This document shows positions 35,885 through 46,077 of a stretch of 64,000 nt of DNA, one piece after another. This DNA is from Pseudogracilibacillus sp037892545. GTDB lineage: Bacteria > Bacillota > Bacilli > Bacillales > Amphibacillaceae. Numbering within the stretch: position 1 is the first letter of the stretch; every line of letters starts with the position of its first letter. The notes under the pieces are model-generated. The model had not been told where the DNA came from. It was given only the letters and a program-made list of their open reading frames with translations, and ran no database searches. The translations under genes and the position numbers were made by a program. The DNA is taken from contig NZ_JBBKBG010000003.1 of the NCBI RefSeq assembly GCF_037892545.1, forward strand, positions 62,001 to 126,000, written 5' to 3'.

Positions 35885-36512
35885 TTCCTAACGCATGGAA
35901 GAATTTTTGTATAGAATCTGGGTCAGGGACTAATAAGAAATGACCTTTGATGCTATCTTCCGTTGTCATGCTCTGTATTTTAGTATTAATAATAATTGCA
36001 TGGTCTGTTACAGTTTGAAGTTCAAGTAAACCAGTTACTAAAGTCGCAGCCGCCATATCAACACTTATATATGGTACACTTGGTAGCATGTGCAAATCCG
36101 TAAAATCTGCTAAAGCTGTTAAATAAGATCCTGTTAAAATGTTTGCGATCTCTTGTAAAATGGACATAGCCATTTCATTCAAATGATTGTTTTCATCCAT
36201 CAGTTTAAGTTGATTCATTTGTGTCATTTGATCAATAAAAAACTGTGCTTCTTCTAACGATAAAATGAAATAAACCGTTCCAGTAATTTCACCTTGAATT
36301 CGGAAAAAGATTGCAACGATTAATTTTTCCGGTCCCCCTATTAGCTCCATCATTTCATTAATCGTAACAATATTTACTGAAGGTACTTCCATCGTTATTT
36401 CTTTTTGAATCATTTGCGACATGGAAGTCGTTGCATTACCTGCCCCGATGTTCCCAATCTCACGCAACACATCTTTTTGTATCGTCGTTAATTTTTTAGC
36501 CATCTGTATCAA
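35877..36512 (-). CDS. cheC: CheY-P phosphatase CheC
   Basis: The protein removes phosphate from CheY-P and is stimulated by CheD. Two active-site repeats of the pattern ExxN are present: VLREIGNIGAGNATTSMSQM near residue 14 and ILQEIANILTGSYLTALADF near 115. The frame opens at a TTG at 36512, but the ATG at 36503 follows AAAGG with good spacing and is the more likely start. It overlaps both neighbours. Confidence 0.95.
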   Translation of the reverse strand: MIQMAKKLTTIQKDVLREIGNIGAGNATTSMSQMIQKEITMEVPSVNIVTINEMMELIGGPEKLIVAIFFRIQGEITGTVYFILSLEEAQFFIDQMTQMNQLKLMDENNHLNEMAMSILQEIANILTGSYLTALADFTDLHMLPSVPYISVDMAAATLVTGLLELQTVTDHAIIINTKIQSMTTEDSIKGHFLLVPDPDSIQKFFHALGIE

Positions 36513-36982
36513 CCTTTTTTACATTCGCCCGCTTTAAGGGTATCCATTTCCAACGCATTTTCTAAATCAACTAAAATGAGTAAACGGTCTTTATACCGAA
36601 CAACTCCATCAATAAATGGTGCATCCTCTGTCGAATCAATCGTTTCAGGAGGTTGCTCAATGAATGTCGGATCAATATCTACAACATCATTTGCTTCGTC
36701 TACGATGACACCAATCGTGAGATGTTCCATATGTACGACTAAAATTCTTGTATCATTCGTAAAAATGGTTTCTTTCCCATAAAATCGTTGTTTCAAATCT
36801 ACAACAGGTGTTATTATTCCCCTTAAGTTTATAACACCTTTAATAAAATCAACTGTAGACGGTACTCTTGTAATAGGCAATAACTTCTCAATAGATCCTA
36901 CCATTTGAACAGAAATAGCATATTCACGATGTTCAATTTGAAAAACGATTAATTTATTCTCTAATAAAGTTTGCTCTGTCAT
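36509..36982 (-). CDS. cheW: Chemotaxis coupling protein CheW
   Basis: The 157-residue adaptor links chemoreceptors to the CheA kinase. It has the SH3-like CheW fold with conserved VINLRGIITPVVDLKQRF (about 50-67) and the C-terminal FIDGVVRYKDRLLILVDLE block (about 123-141). It lies 13 bases after cheA. Confidence 0.96.
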   Translation of the reverse strand: MTEQTLLENKLIVFQIEHREYAISVQMVGSIEKLLPITRVPSTVDFIKGVINLRGIITPVVDLKQRFYGKETIFTNDTRILVVHMEHLTIGVIVDEANDVVDIDPTFIEQPPETIDSTEDAPFIDGVVRYKDRLLILVDLENALEMDTLKAGECKKG

Positions 36983-36995
36983 GATCGTCCCTCCT

Positions 36996-39017
36996 CTATT
37001 TCACCAGTGCGTTGCTATCTATAATTAACGCTACCTCACCGTTTCCTAGAATCGTTGCACCTGAAATTGCATATACATTCGTTAAATAATCACCTAAAGA
37101 TTTTAAGACTACTTCTTGTTGTCCGATAAATGTATCTACGACAAGTCCCGTTAATTTATTCCCTTTACGGATGATAACAATCGATACATCATCACTTTCC
37201 TCTTGCTTACCGTTCGGAACTTGGAAAACATTCTCTAAAAAAGTTAATGGAATAACATTTCCACGAAAGTCAATTACTTTATTATGATGTGCATCATACA
37301 TATCAGATGTCTTTAAAATTGCTGTTTCAATAATGGATGATAATGGAATGGCATATTTTTCTTTTCCGACTTCTACGAGAAGAACAGAAATAATAGATAA
37401 GGTTAATGGTAATTGAATAGTAAACACAGAACCGATACCTTCTTCAGCGTCGATGGAGATAGCACCACCTAGCGATTCTATGGTCGTTTTAACAACGTCT
37501 AAACCAACGCCACGACCAGATACGTCTGAGATTTCTTCATTCGTAGAAAAACCACTAGCTAAAATAAGTTCATATATTTGTTGATCTGTTAATGATTCTG
37601 CTTCTTGTGGTGATACCACACCTTTTTCTAACGCTTTTTTAAGTACTTTCTGTTTATTTATCCCTGCGCCATTATCGGCGATTTCCACGAATACATGGTT
37701 TCCACTATGATATGCTTTAAGTGTAATTTTTCCTTCGCGATCTTTTCCTTTTCTTTCTCTTTCATCTGGCATTTCAATACCATGATCGATCGCATTACGA
37801 ATTAAATGTACTAACGGATCCCCAATTTCATCAATAACGGTACGATCTAATTCAGTCTCTGCACCAATAATTTCAATCGAAACTTCTTTTTTTAAATCAC
37901 GAGCTAATTGTCGTATCATTCGTGGGAATCGATTAAATACGGTGTCAATCGGTACCATTCGCATCGTTAAAATAATGTTTTGTAAATCACTTGAAACACG
38001 AGACATTCTTTCGACCGTTTCTTGTAATTCGTTATTATTTAAATCTAAAGAAATTTGTTCTAAACGACCGCGATCAATTACTAATTCTTCAAATAAATTC
38101 ATTAGTACGTCTAAACGATCAATATTGACACGAATTGTTTTTGCTGGTGCTTGTTTATTTTGTTGTTTTGGTTTCCCAGATTGTTTTTCCGCCTTCGGTT
38201 GTTCTTCCTTTTCCACGGAAGTTTGTTTTTCTTTTGCTCCCGCTTCTGATTGTTCGATCGTAAAATTGGTAATCGTAATTTCATCTACTTCAGACACTTT
38301 TTTCAATTTATCTTCTAATTCAGTAGCTACTTCCTTCGATACAAAAATAACTCGAAACTCTAAATCGAAATTTTCCTCTTCTAATTCATTTGCAGGAGGA
38401 TTAGAATAAATGATTTCCCCACTCTTCTCCAGAATGTCAAAAATCATAAAAACCCGAGCACCTTTTAATAAACAATCTTCGCGTAACCGTACATACAATT
38501 CATAGGTATGAAATCCTTTATCTTTCGACTCTTGTAAAATAGTTAATTGGAATTCATCTAACTGAACATTGGTAGTTTCGACTATTTCGGCAGCATTTTC
38601 CACACTAGTTGTTCCAGATGATTCGTCGGAGAGCTCTTCTCCTTTTTCTAACTTATCTAATTGTGCCATCATTTCGGTTACATCTTTTGTCCCGTCACCA
38701 CCGTTAGAAATATCTTCAACCATTTCATTTAAGGCATCAACCGTTGTAAATAAAAAGTCCATCATTTCAGTGTACACAGTTAAACGATCATAACGAATGC
38801 CATCAAAAATATTTTCTAGTTTATGTGTTAATTTTGCTAAGTCTTCAAACCCCATCGTCGCTGACATACCTTTTAATGTATGTGCAGCCCGAAATATTTC
38901 TTCAATATATTGTTTTTCAGTTGGATTTTTTTCCAATTCAAGCAGTTGCTCATACAGTGTATCTAAATGTTCTGTACTTTCATCAATAAAAATACCTATG
39001 TATTGCGATGTATCCAT
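36996..39017 (-). CDS. cheA: Chemotaxis histidine kinase CheA
   Basis: The 673-residue kinase phosphorylates CheY and, in other species, CheB. P1 carries His46 in AAHTLKGMSATMGF, and the P2-type region spans about 140-265. P3 (about 295-355) dimerises, P4 has N-box HLIRNAIDHGIE and G-boxes, and P5 is the CheW-like C-terminal part. Nothing is missing. Since this organism's CheB lacks a phosphorylatable receiver, CheY and any CheV are likely the main phosphate acceptors. Confidence 0.97.
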   Translation of the reverse strand: MDTSQYIGIFIDESTEHLDTLYEQLLELEKNPTEKQYIEEIFRAAHTLKGMSATMGFEDLAKLTHKLENIFDGIRYDRLTVYTEMMDFLFTTVDALNEMVEDISNGGDGTKDVTEMMAQLDKLEKGEELSDESSGTTSVENAAEIVETTNVQLDEFQLTILQESKDKGFHTYELYVRLREDCLLKGARVFMIFDILEKSGEIIYSNPPANELEEENFDLEFRVIFVSKEVATELEDKLKKVSEVDEITITNFTIEQSEAGAKEKQTSVEKEEQPKAEKQSGKPKQQNKQAPAKTIRVNIDRLDVLMNLFEELVIDRGRLEQISLDLNNNELQETVERMSRVSSDLQNIILTMRMVPIDTVFNRFPRMIRQLARDLKKEVSIEIIGAETELDRTVIDEIGDPLVHLIRNAIDHGIEMPDERERKGKDREGKITLKAYHSGNHVFVEIADNGAGINKQKVLKKALEKGVVSPQEAESLTDQQIYELILASGFSTNEEISDVSGRGVGLDVVKTTIESLGGAISIDAEEGIGSVFTIQLPLTLSIISVLLVEVGKEKYAIPLSSIIETAILKTSDMYDAHHNKVIDFRGNVIPLTFLENVFQVPNGKQEESDDVSIVIIRKGNKLTGLVVDTFIGQQEVVLKSLGDYLTNVYAISGATILGNGEVALIIDSNALVK

Positions 39018-39136
39018 TTATGTTCCCCCTTTTTTGTCAAACTGCTCCATTTCACTATGTATAAGTGAATACTTCTCCTACGTGTTAACATTTATATTTA
39101 GACGAATATGCAATTTTTATGGATCACTTCGTTTAT

Positions 39137-40195
39137 TTATACAATATATTTCAAAATCGTTTGACTAACTAGTTCAATTGGTACAATTTCTGTGGCAAAA
39201 TTCGTTGCAATCGCAGCACGAGGCATTCCGTTTACAACGACCGTATCTTTCGCTTCCACAATAACAGTAGTGTGTACGTCATATTGTTTCATTCGTTTAA
39301 TTCCTTCTGCACCATCTTTTCCCATTCCAGTTAAAATAACCGCTACTTTATTTACGCTCCTTAACAATGCGATCGACTGAAATAAAACATCTACAGAAGG
39401 ACGATGTGGACGATCATTATATTCCTGATGAATATGAAAACAAAAGGTTCGTTGTTTTTTTCGGACTTCCATATGATAGTTTCCTGGAGCAATATAGACG
39501 ATTCCTTTTTCTAACGTCTCTAAATGTTCTGCTTCTTTTACATGTATTTCCTTATGAATTCGATTTAATCGATCCGCTAATGATTTTGTGAATTTTTCTG
39601 GCATATGTTGCACAATTAAAATTGGTACATCCAAATCCCGGGGCAAATTACGTATTACAACTTCTAATGCACGGGGACCTCCTGTCGATGTACCAATCGC
39701 AACGAGCGTTTGAACATTTGTCTTATCCCTAGTTAGATACACATTTTCCATTATAGGTTGCATCATCTGCTTTTCTTGTTTGAACGACTCTTTCTTCCGA
39801 CTTACTCTTCTTTTTCTTAATTTCTCACATCTGTATACTCGCTTCAACTTCGTTTGCAATAAAGAACTATCCACTTCTTCTAATGGATGAATATTGATAT
39901 ATTGAGCAATACCTAATTGAATAGCATAAACGATTCTCTTCGTTTCATATATATCATCATTTGCTATTAATATGGTTCTTGGCCCATATCGCTCAATAAC
40001 CTTTTGCAATAATCCATCTGTCACATCAATAGAAAGTAAAATTACATCTGGCATGTTTGAAGTTAATGCTTCTAATACATACGTTTCATTCATGTTCATA
40101 AATGAATGAATATTTGCCCATGTCTCTATTGCTTGTTTTACATTCATATCTTTTTTGTCATTTGTTCCTATGAGACTAACAGTAAGTTTATCCAT
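39137..40195 (-). CDS. cheB: Chemoreceptor methylesterase CheB with degenerate receiver domain
   Basis: The 352-residue protein has a C-terminal methylesterase domain (about 158-350) with all three catalytic residues: Ser170 in IGTSTGGPRAL, His197 in IVQHMPEKFT and Asp294 in LTGMGKDGAEG. The N-terminal receiver-like domain (about 1-125) keeps the length and hydrophobic pattern but lost every functional residue. The acidic pair is replaced by Gly10-Thr11, the phosphorylated Asp by Ser55, the Ser/Thr switch by Ala79 or Asn80, and the lysine by His103. It lies between flhG and cheA. Esterase activity is likely; control by CheA phosphorylation is not. Confidence 0.93.
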   Translation of the reverse strand: MDKLTVSLIGTNDKKDMNVKQAIETWANIHSFMNMNETYVLEALTSNMPDVILLSIDVTDGLLQKVIERYGPRTILIANDDIYETKRIVYAIQLGIAQYINIHPLEEVDSSLLQTKLKRVYRCEKLRKRRVSRKKESFKQEKQMMQPIMENVYLTRDKTNVQTLVAIGTSTGGPRALEVVIRNLPRDLDVPILIVQHMPEKFTKSLADRLNRIHKEIHVKEAEHLETLEKGIVYIAPGNYHMEVRKKQRTFCFHIHQEYNDRPHRPSVDVLFQSIALLRSVNKVAVILTGMGKDGAEGIKRMKQYDVHTTVIVEAKDTVVVNGMPRAAIATNFATEIVPIELVSQTILKYIV

Positions 40196-40201
40196 CGTTT
40201 C

Positions 40202-41062
40202 TTATCCTTTACCTAACATTTTTTTCAATCTTAATATAAAGGAACCTCGTTCTTCCGAAAGAGCATCTTCTTGATCTCCACTGACATACGATTGAACAAT
40301 TATTTTCATTGCTTTTGATACGGAAGCACGTTCATTCAACATCGTATATGGTACTTGTTTAATTACTGCAGTCGTCACAATAGGATCTTCAGGTAATATA
40401 CCAATTGGTTTTACCTCTTTTTGCAAAAAATGTTCGATTACTTTTGTAAATTTCATCATCGTTTGCTTACCTTCGCGTTCATTTTTACAACGATTAATGA
40501 GAACGTTCATAGGTAAAGCATTGTTTCGCTGTATAATATGTTTGATCATACTATACGCGTCTGTAATAGCTGTCGGCTCTGGAGTTGTTAGAACAATACA
40601 TTCATCAGAAGCTAAAATAAAAGATAGTGTCGCCTCTGTTACCCCTGCACCAAGGTCAAATATCACATAATCATATAATTGTATAACTTTTTCCATTTCA
40701 TCGAAGAAAAATTGCAACTGTTCGTTCCGCAAATGTACAATTTCTTCTAAACTCGTCCCACCAGCTATATAATGGAGGTTATTTGGACCTAGTTCTATTA
40801 TATCATTAATGGACAAAAATTCGTTAAATAAATTAGCAATTGAATAATTAGCATCATTCCCGACTAAAATATCGATATTTCCCATACCGATATCTAAATC
40901 AATTAATAGCACTTTAAAATCTAATTCTAATAATTGTAAAGCGAAATTCAATGACGTATTAGACTTTCCTACGCCTCCTTTTCCACTTACCACACTAATT
41001 GTTTTTGCTTTTTTATCATGATGATGCAACATTTGTCGTAATTTCTTTGCTTGATCACTCAT
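40202..41062 (-). CDS. flhG: Flagellar number/placement ATPase FlhG (YlxH)
   Basis: The 286-residue MinD-like ATPase works with FlhF and FliM/FliY to set flagellar number and position. The activator motif DQAxxLR is at residues 3-9, and the deviant Walker A SGKGGVGKSN is at 26-35. The C-terminus is basic and amphipathic, fitting membrane binding. It overlaps flhF by 8 bases. Confidence 0.95.
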   Translation of the reverse strand: MSDQAKKLRQMLHHHDKKAKTISVVSGKGGVGKSNTSLNFALQLLELDFKVLLIDLDIGMGNIDILVGNDANYSIANLFNEFLSINDIIELGPNNLHYIAGGTSLEEIVHLRNEQLQFFFDEMEKVIQLYDYVIFDLGAGVTEATLSFILASDECIVLTTPEPTAITDAYSMIKHIIQRNNALPMNVLINRCKNEREGKQTMMKFTKVIEHFLQKEVKPIGILPEDPIVTTAVIKQVPYTMLNERASVSKAMKIIVQSYVSGDQEDALSEERGSFILRLKKMLGKG

Positions 41063-42170
41063 ACAGATCCCTACTTACGACCAACTCACTTATTTGTTCT
41101 GCGGATGGAATGATGACATCTTCCGGGACATCTTGTCCATCTGTCATATACGCAAGCCTGACATCTTCAGTCCATAATAAATTAATAATTGGGCCATAAG
41201 TGGATGTCTCATCCATTTTCGTGAAAATAATATCTTTCACACCGAACAGTTGAAACTGTTTAAAAATATCCATCATATCTTCATTTTTCGCTGTTAAAGA
41301 TAATACTAAATAAGAAATGACTTGATCGTTATGATCTGAAAGCATCGTTTTTAATGGTTGCACATACTTCTCATCACGGAAGTTTCTTCCCGCCGTATCA
41401 ACAAAAATTGCATCGTATGAGTCAAACTTTTGTAATGCCCGTTCATAATCTTCCATCGAATACGCAACTTCAACAGGTACATGTAAAATTTTCGCGTATG
41501 TTTTTAACTGTTCAATTGCGGCAATTCGATACGTATCTGTCGTAATAAAGGCAATTTTTTTCTGATGTTCCATCATGAACATTGCAGCAATTTTTGCTAA
41601 TGTGGTCGTTTTTCCAACTCCTGTCGGTCCAACAAACTGAATTATTTTCTTATCCGTCGTTATAGAAGATGGTATTTTCGCTTGAATCGTGTCCGTAATA
41701 TATAATTGCAACTCTTTGTACCATAGATCTTTATGTAAATCAGGTATATTTTTCGTTTGTTCTAAAATGTGTTCCACTAATTCCTCACAAATAGAGCGTT
41801 CAATATATTGTTTCTCTAAATAAGTAAACAAAGGTTGATATAATGGTGGATAGGTTTTTGATTCAATAGTTTGTGATGCTAATAATCTTTTCATTTCTTT
41901 TAGTTCGGATAAAATATGTGCTTGTTCTATCGTTTGATTGGATTCAAACGTTACGTTGGCTACTTCTCTTCGTTGTTCTTTACGTATACGTTGTATCGGT
42001 TGTTTTTCAATTGCTGCAATTACTTCATATTGCTTTTTTTCGAAAAAGCCTAAAAATCCACCTTTTTTAACCTCTTTACTACTTAAAATAACTGCATCTG
42101 TTCCCAATTCTGCTCGTATTTTTTGCATTGCATCTTTCATCGTATGAGCGACATATTTTTTTATTTTCAT
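41055..42170 (-). CDS. flhF: SRP-type GTPase FlhF
   Basis: The 371-residue protein positions flagellar basal bodies. The N-terminal B domain (about 1-85) is basic, followed by the NG domain with GPTGVGKTTTLAKIAA (about 177-192), DTAGR near 253 and TKMDE near 322. It lies between flhA and flhG, overlapping both by a few bases. Confidence 0.95.
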   Translation of the reverse strand: MKIKKYVAHTMKDAMQKIRAELGTDAVILSSKEVKKGGFLGFFEKKQYEVIAAIEKQPIQRIRKEQRREVANVTFESNQTIEQAHILSELKEMKRLLASQTIESKTYPPLYQPLFTYLEKQYIERSICEELVEHILEQTKNIPDLHKDLWYKELQLYITDTIQAKIPSSITTDKKIIQFVGPTGVGKTTTLAKIAAMFMMEHQKKIAFITTDTYRIAAIEQLKTYAKILHVPVEVAYSMEDYERALQKFDSYDAIFVDTAGRNFRDEKYVQPLKTMLSDHNDQVISYLVLSLTAKNEDMMDIFKQFQLFGVKDIIFTKMDETSTYGPIINLLWTEDVRLAYMTDGQDVPEDVIIPSAEQISELVVSRDLYE

Positions 42171-44200
42171 GATACATTCACTACTCCTACACTTTGAATT
42201 TGGATGTTCGATTCTAATTCATTATAGGAAAGAACAGCGACATGGGCTAAGGAACGTTCGATTAACTGTTTCACATACATCCGAATGGTAGGCGAACATA
42301 AAATGACAACTTGATCCATTTGATGTGCGATACGTTCATATTCAGAAACGACATTTCGTATAATCGATTCTTGCATAGAAGGTTCAAGTGCTAAGTAAGA
42401 GCCATGTTCTGTCTGTTGAATATTAGTACTAATTAATTGTTCTACATCAGGGGCTATCGTCATCACACTTAATGTATTTCCATCTCCGACATATTGTTTC
42501 GTTATTTGCACCGCTAATGATTGGCGAACATATTCAGCTAACAATTCTGTATCATTTGTCATTGGGGCAAAATCTGCTAAAGTTTCAAAAATGACCGGCA
42601 AATTTCGAATCGATACATTCTCACGTAATAATTTTGATAATACTTTTTGAATTTCACCAACTGATAAAGGATCTGGTGTCACTTCTTCCACTAGAATTTC
42701 ATACTCTTCTTTTAAATGATCGATTAATTCCTTCGTTTCTTGTCGACCTAATAACTGATATGCATTTTTCTTTAACACTTCAGTTATATGAGTCGAAACG
42801 ACAGATGGTGGATCTACCACTGTATACCCAAACATTTCTGCTTCATCTTTCTTCTCTTCACTGATCCATTTTGCTGGTAAACCAAATGCCGGTTCCTTCG
42901 TTTCGATTCCTTCTACCATATCGTCATCAATTCCAGGTGTCATTGCTAAATAATGATCCAGCAATAGTTCTCCTTCTGCGACAACATTTCCTTTTACTTT
43001 TAATCGATATTCATTCGGTGCTAATTGAATATTGTCCCTTATGCGTACTACTGGAATAACGACTCCTAAATCAATTGCTAATTGACGACGAATCATCACA
43101 ATTCTATCTAATAAATCTCCACCTTGACTCGCGTCCACGAGTGGAATAAGGGAATAACCAAATTCAAATTCAATTGGATCCATACTTAATAAACTTACGA
43201 CATTTTCTTGTGCTTTCATGTTTTCACTATCTTCTTCATCTAATTGCTCGTCTAACACTTCATCTTCTTCTTTTGTATTCCGTAACATCATATAAGCACT
43301 TAATGCAAGTGCAGCAGCAATCGTCGTCGTTAACATAAAGTTAATAGGAGTTAAACCTAATAGAAAAATGGTTCCTGCCGCAATAAATAATAGTTTTGGA
43401 TAACGTAACAATTGTTCTGTCACATCTGAGCCTAAATTTCCGTCTGTCGATACACGAGTCACGACAATCCCTGTAGCTGTCGCAATCAGTAATGCCGGAA
43501 TCTGACTCACTAAACCATCTCCAACCGTTAAACGCATAAACGTATTTATCGCTTCATTAAATGACATATCCATTTGAACCATCCCTATAATAAGTCCAAA
43601 TATGATATTAATTAACACAATAATAATACCTGCAATCGCATCTCCTTTTACGAACTTAGATGCCCCATCCATCGATCCATGGAAATCCGCTTCATTTTCT
43701 ACTTTTTCACGACGTTCTTTCGCTTCATGTTCTGATATTAACCCAGCATTTAAATCCGCATCGATACTCATCTGTTTTCCTGGCATCGCATCCAACGTAA
43801 AACGTGCCGATACTTCTGCAACCCTTTCGGCACCTTTTGTAATAACGATAAATTGAATAATGACTAATATAATGAATACTACAAATCCTACAAGGGGGTT
43901 GTTGCCAATAACAAAAGATCCAAAAGTATCAACAACTCCACCTGCATCAGCATTTGCCAAAATAGATCTAGTCGTCGATACATTTAAACCGAGGCGAAAT
44001 AAGGTAAGTAATAATAATAAAGATGGGAAAATGGAGAACTGCAAAGGTTCTTGTATATTCATGGATACTAATATTACAATTAACGCCAAGGAAATATTAC
44101 ATAAAATAAGCACACTTAATAGCCATCCCGGTAATGGGATGACCAACATTATAATAATTAAAATAACACCTAATAAGACAGATAAATCTCGTAATTTCAT
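42167..44200 (-). CDS. flhA: Flagellar export apparatus protein FlhA
   Basis: The 677-residue protein forms the nonameric export gate. About eight N-terminal membrane helices (1-310) include the conserved FHIPEP region with MPGKQMSIDADLNAGLI (about 147-163). The cytosolic domain (about 340-677) docks cargo-chaperone complexes. Length and motifs are normal. Confidence 0.97.
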   Translation of the reverse strand: MKLRDLSVLLGVILIIIMLVIPLPGWLLSVLILCNISLALIVILVSMNIQEPLQFSIFPSLLLLLTLFRLGLNVSTTRSILANADAGGVVDTFGSFVIGNNPLVGFVVFIILVIIQFIVITKGAERVAEVSARFTLDAMPGKQMSIDADLNAGLISEHEAKERREKVENEADFHGSMDGASKFVKGDAIAGIIIVLINIIFGLIIGMVQMDMSFNEAINTFMRLTVGDGLVSQIPALLIATATGIVVTRVSTDGNLGSDVTEQLLRYPKLLFIAAGTIFLLGLTPINFMLTTTIAAALALSAYMMLRNTKEEDEVLDEQLDEEDSENMKAQENVVSLLSMDPIEFEFGYSLIPLVDASQGGDLLDRIVMIRRQLAIDLGVVIPVVRIRDNIQLAPNEYRLKVKGNVVAEGELLLDHYLAMTPGIDDDMVEGIETKEPAFGLPAKWISEEKKDEAEMFGYTVVDPPSVVSTHITEVLKKNAYQLLGRQETKELIDHLKEEYEILVEEVTPDPLSVGEIQKVLSKLLRENVSIRNLPVIFETLADFAPMTNDTELLAEYVRQSLAVQITKQYVGDGNTLSVMTIAPDVEQLISTNIQQTEHGSYLALEPSMQESIIRNVVSEYERIAHQMDQVVILCSPTIRMYVKQLIERSLAHVAVLSYNELESNIQIQSVGVVNVS

Positions 44201-44212
44201 GTAATATACTCC

Positions 44213-45298
44213 TTACTTACTCATTCTATTTTCTTGTTGGAATACGAACGCTAATATTTCTGCAACCATTTTATAAAAGTGTTCAGGTATAACGTCATTT
44301 ACTTCCACTTCATCGTGTAATGCTCTAGCTAAAGGGCGATTTTCAACGATCATAATATCGTGTTCTTTTGCAATTTCTTTTATCTTTTGAGCGACATCAT
44401 CTGTTCCTTTTGCAACGACATATGGAACGGAGACAACTGCTTCATCATATTTTAATGCAATTGCATAATGCGTAGGGTTTGTAATAATAACATCTGCTTT
44501 TGGTACTTCTGCCATCATCCGACTCATTGCAACTTGTCGTTGTTTTTCTCTAAGCTTTGATTTAATCAATGGGTCCCCTTCTATATTTTTATGCTCGTCT
44601 TTTATGTCTTGTTTCGACATTCGAATATTTTTTTCGAAGTCATATTTTTGATACATATAATCGAGTACAGCTAAAAAAAGTAATAATATCGTCGCAGCAA
44701 TCCCCATAATAATCGTTACTTGACCAAAAAATTGTACTGCATTTTCTGGTTCTTTCATCGCCAACATCATCATGTCGTCCTTGTACATCCAAATAACGAA
44801 AAATGTTGTTGCCCCAATTAACGTAATTTTTAACAATGATTTCAATAATTCCACTAAGGCACGAACAGAAAAAATTCGTTTCGCCCCTTTCACTGGATCG
44901 ATTTTTTTCAAATCAAATTTCAATGGTTCTGTCGTAAATAAGAAACCAACTTGTAATAAATTTGCTGCAATTGAAACAACAATGGCTACTAGCATGACTG
45001 GAAACACAATAAAAGCAAAACTTTTTAATACATCGATTAAAATAATTTGCGAGGTGTTTGTATTTAATTCCATATGGATATATTTTGTAAATGTTGTAAA
45101 ATATAAACTTTCCATCTGTTCTTTAATAAATCCACCAAAAGCAAATAAAACAATGAATGAGCCTAATAACAATAAAGCAGTATTCACATCTGCGCTTTTA
45201 GCGACGCGTCCCTTTTTACGTTCGTCTTCTCGTTTTTTCGGAGTTGCTTTTTCAGTTTTTTCACCAGCGAAATATTGTAAATCTAATTGTAGACGCAT
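44213..45298 (-). CDS. flhB: Flagellar export switch protein FlhB
   Basis: The 361-residue protein switches export from hook to filament subunits. Four membrane helices are followed by a cytosolic domain with the self-cleaving motif NPTH (about 269-272, in VIITNPTHYAIALKYD). The N-terminus is basic and starts MRLQLDLQYFAGEKTEKATPKK. The length is normal. Confidence 0.97.
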   Translation of the reverse strand: MRLQLDLQYFAGEKTEKATPKKREDERKKGRVAKSADVNTALLLLGSFIVLFAFGGFIKEQMESLYFTTFTKYIHMELNTNTSQIILIDVLKSFAFIVFPVMLVAIVVSIAANLLQVGFLFTTEPLKFDLKKIDPVKGAKRIFSVRALVELLKSLLKITLIGATTFFVIWMYKDDMMMLAMKEPENAVQFFGQVTIIMGIAATILLLFLAVLDYMYQKYDFEKNIRMSKQDIKDEHKNIEGDPLIKSKLREKQRQVAMSRMMAEVPKADVIITNPTHYAIALKYDEAVVSVPYVVAKGTDDVAQKIKEIAKEHDIMIVENRPLARALHDEVEVNDVIPEHFYKMVAEILAFVFQQENRMSK

Positions 45299-45299
45299 G

Positions 45300-46073
45300 T
45301 TACCCTCCGAGAATGATCATTAAATCACGCATCGTTTTAAACATCGTTTCAAACAAAAAGCGTGTTACATTTATAAATAGAGAAATAAAAAAAGATAAAA
45401 CGAGAAAACTAACTATGATTTTTAAAGGTAGTCCAACCACAAAAACATTTAATTGTGGAACGGTCCTTGCAACAATCCCTAAAGCGACATCTACTAAAAA
45501 AAGACAGCCTACAATTGGTAAGGACATTTGAAAAGCAATTAAAAACATTTTATTAAATGTTTGAATGGTAAACGATGCAAATATATCACTAAACGAAATG
45601 AATGCATCGACTGGAATGAATTGGAAACTATTGTACATCCCATCAATTAATAAATGATGTCCATTAACAGAAAGTAAAAATAGCAAAGCAATGATATAAA
45701 AATATTGGCCAATAAGCGGACTTTGTGCACCGGTTTGTGGGTCAATCACATTTGCTACAGCAAAACCCATCTGAAAGTCAATAAATCCCCCAGCAATTTG
45801 CACAGCAGATAAAATCATAAATGCAATAAATCCAATCATTAACCCTACGATGACCTCTTTCATGATTAATAAATAATATGTAAAATCAATGTCTGTAATC
45901 ACAACATCGATATGTAAAGAAATAATCATACTTAAAAAAATAGCAAATCCAATTTTGAACATAGTCGGAATTGTTCGATATGAAAAAAGCGGCATGACTA
46001 AAAAGAAACTCGTTATCCGCGCAAATACTAATAAAAATGTTGGTAGAATGGATAAAGGTAATAAATCTAACAT
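45300..46073 (-). CDS. fliR: Flagellar export apparatus protein FliR
   Basis: The 257-residue membrane protein forms part of the FliPQR export core. Conserved blocks RITSFFLVMPLFSYRTIP (about 18-35) and GGFIDFQMGFAVANVIDPQTG (about 95-115) are present. It lies 1 base before flhB and 4 bases after fliQ. Confidence 0.95.
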   Translation of the reverse strand: MLDLLPLSILPTFLLVFARITSFFLVMPLFSYRTIPTMFKIGFAIFLSMIISLHIDVVITDIDFTYYLLIMKEVIVGLMIGFIAFMILSAVQIAGGFIDFQMGFAVANVIDPQTGAQSPLIGQYFYIIALLFLLSVNGHHLLIDGMYNSFQFIPVDAFISFSDIFASFTIQTFNKMFLIAFQMSLPIVGCLFLVDVALGIVARTVPQLNVFVVGLPLKIIVSFLVLSFFISLFINVTRFLFETMFKTMRDLMIILGG

Positions 46074-46077
46074 TTAC

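Noticed and set aside
39137..40195. CheB as a frameshifted or truncated gene
   Set aside because: The frame is open throughout, the length (352) is normal for CheB, and the N-terminal domain keeps the receiver-like hydrophobic pattern, so the residue losses look evolutionary rather than due to a sequencing error.
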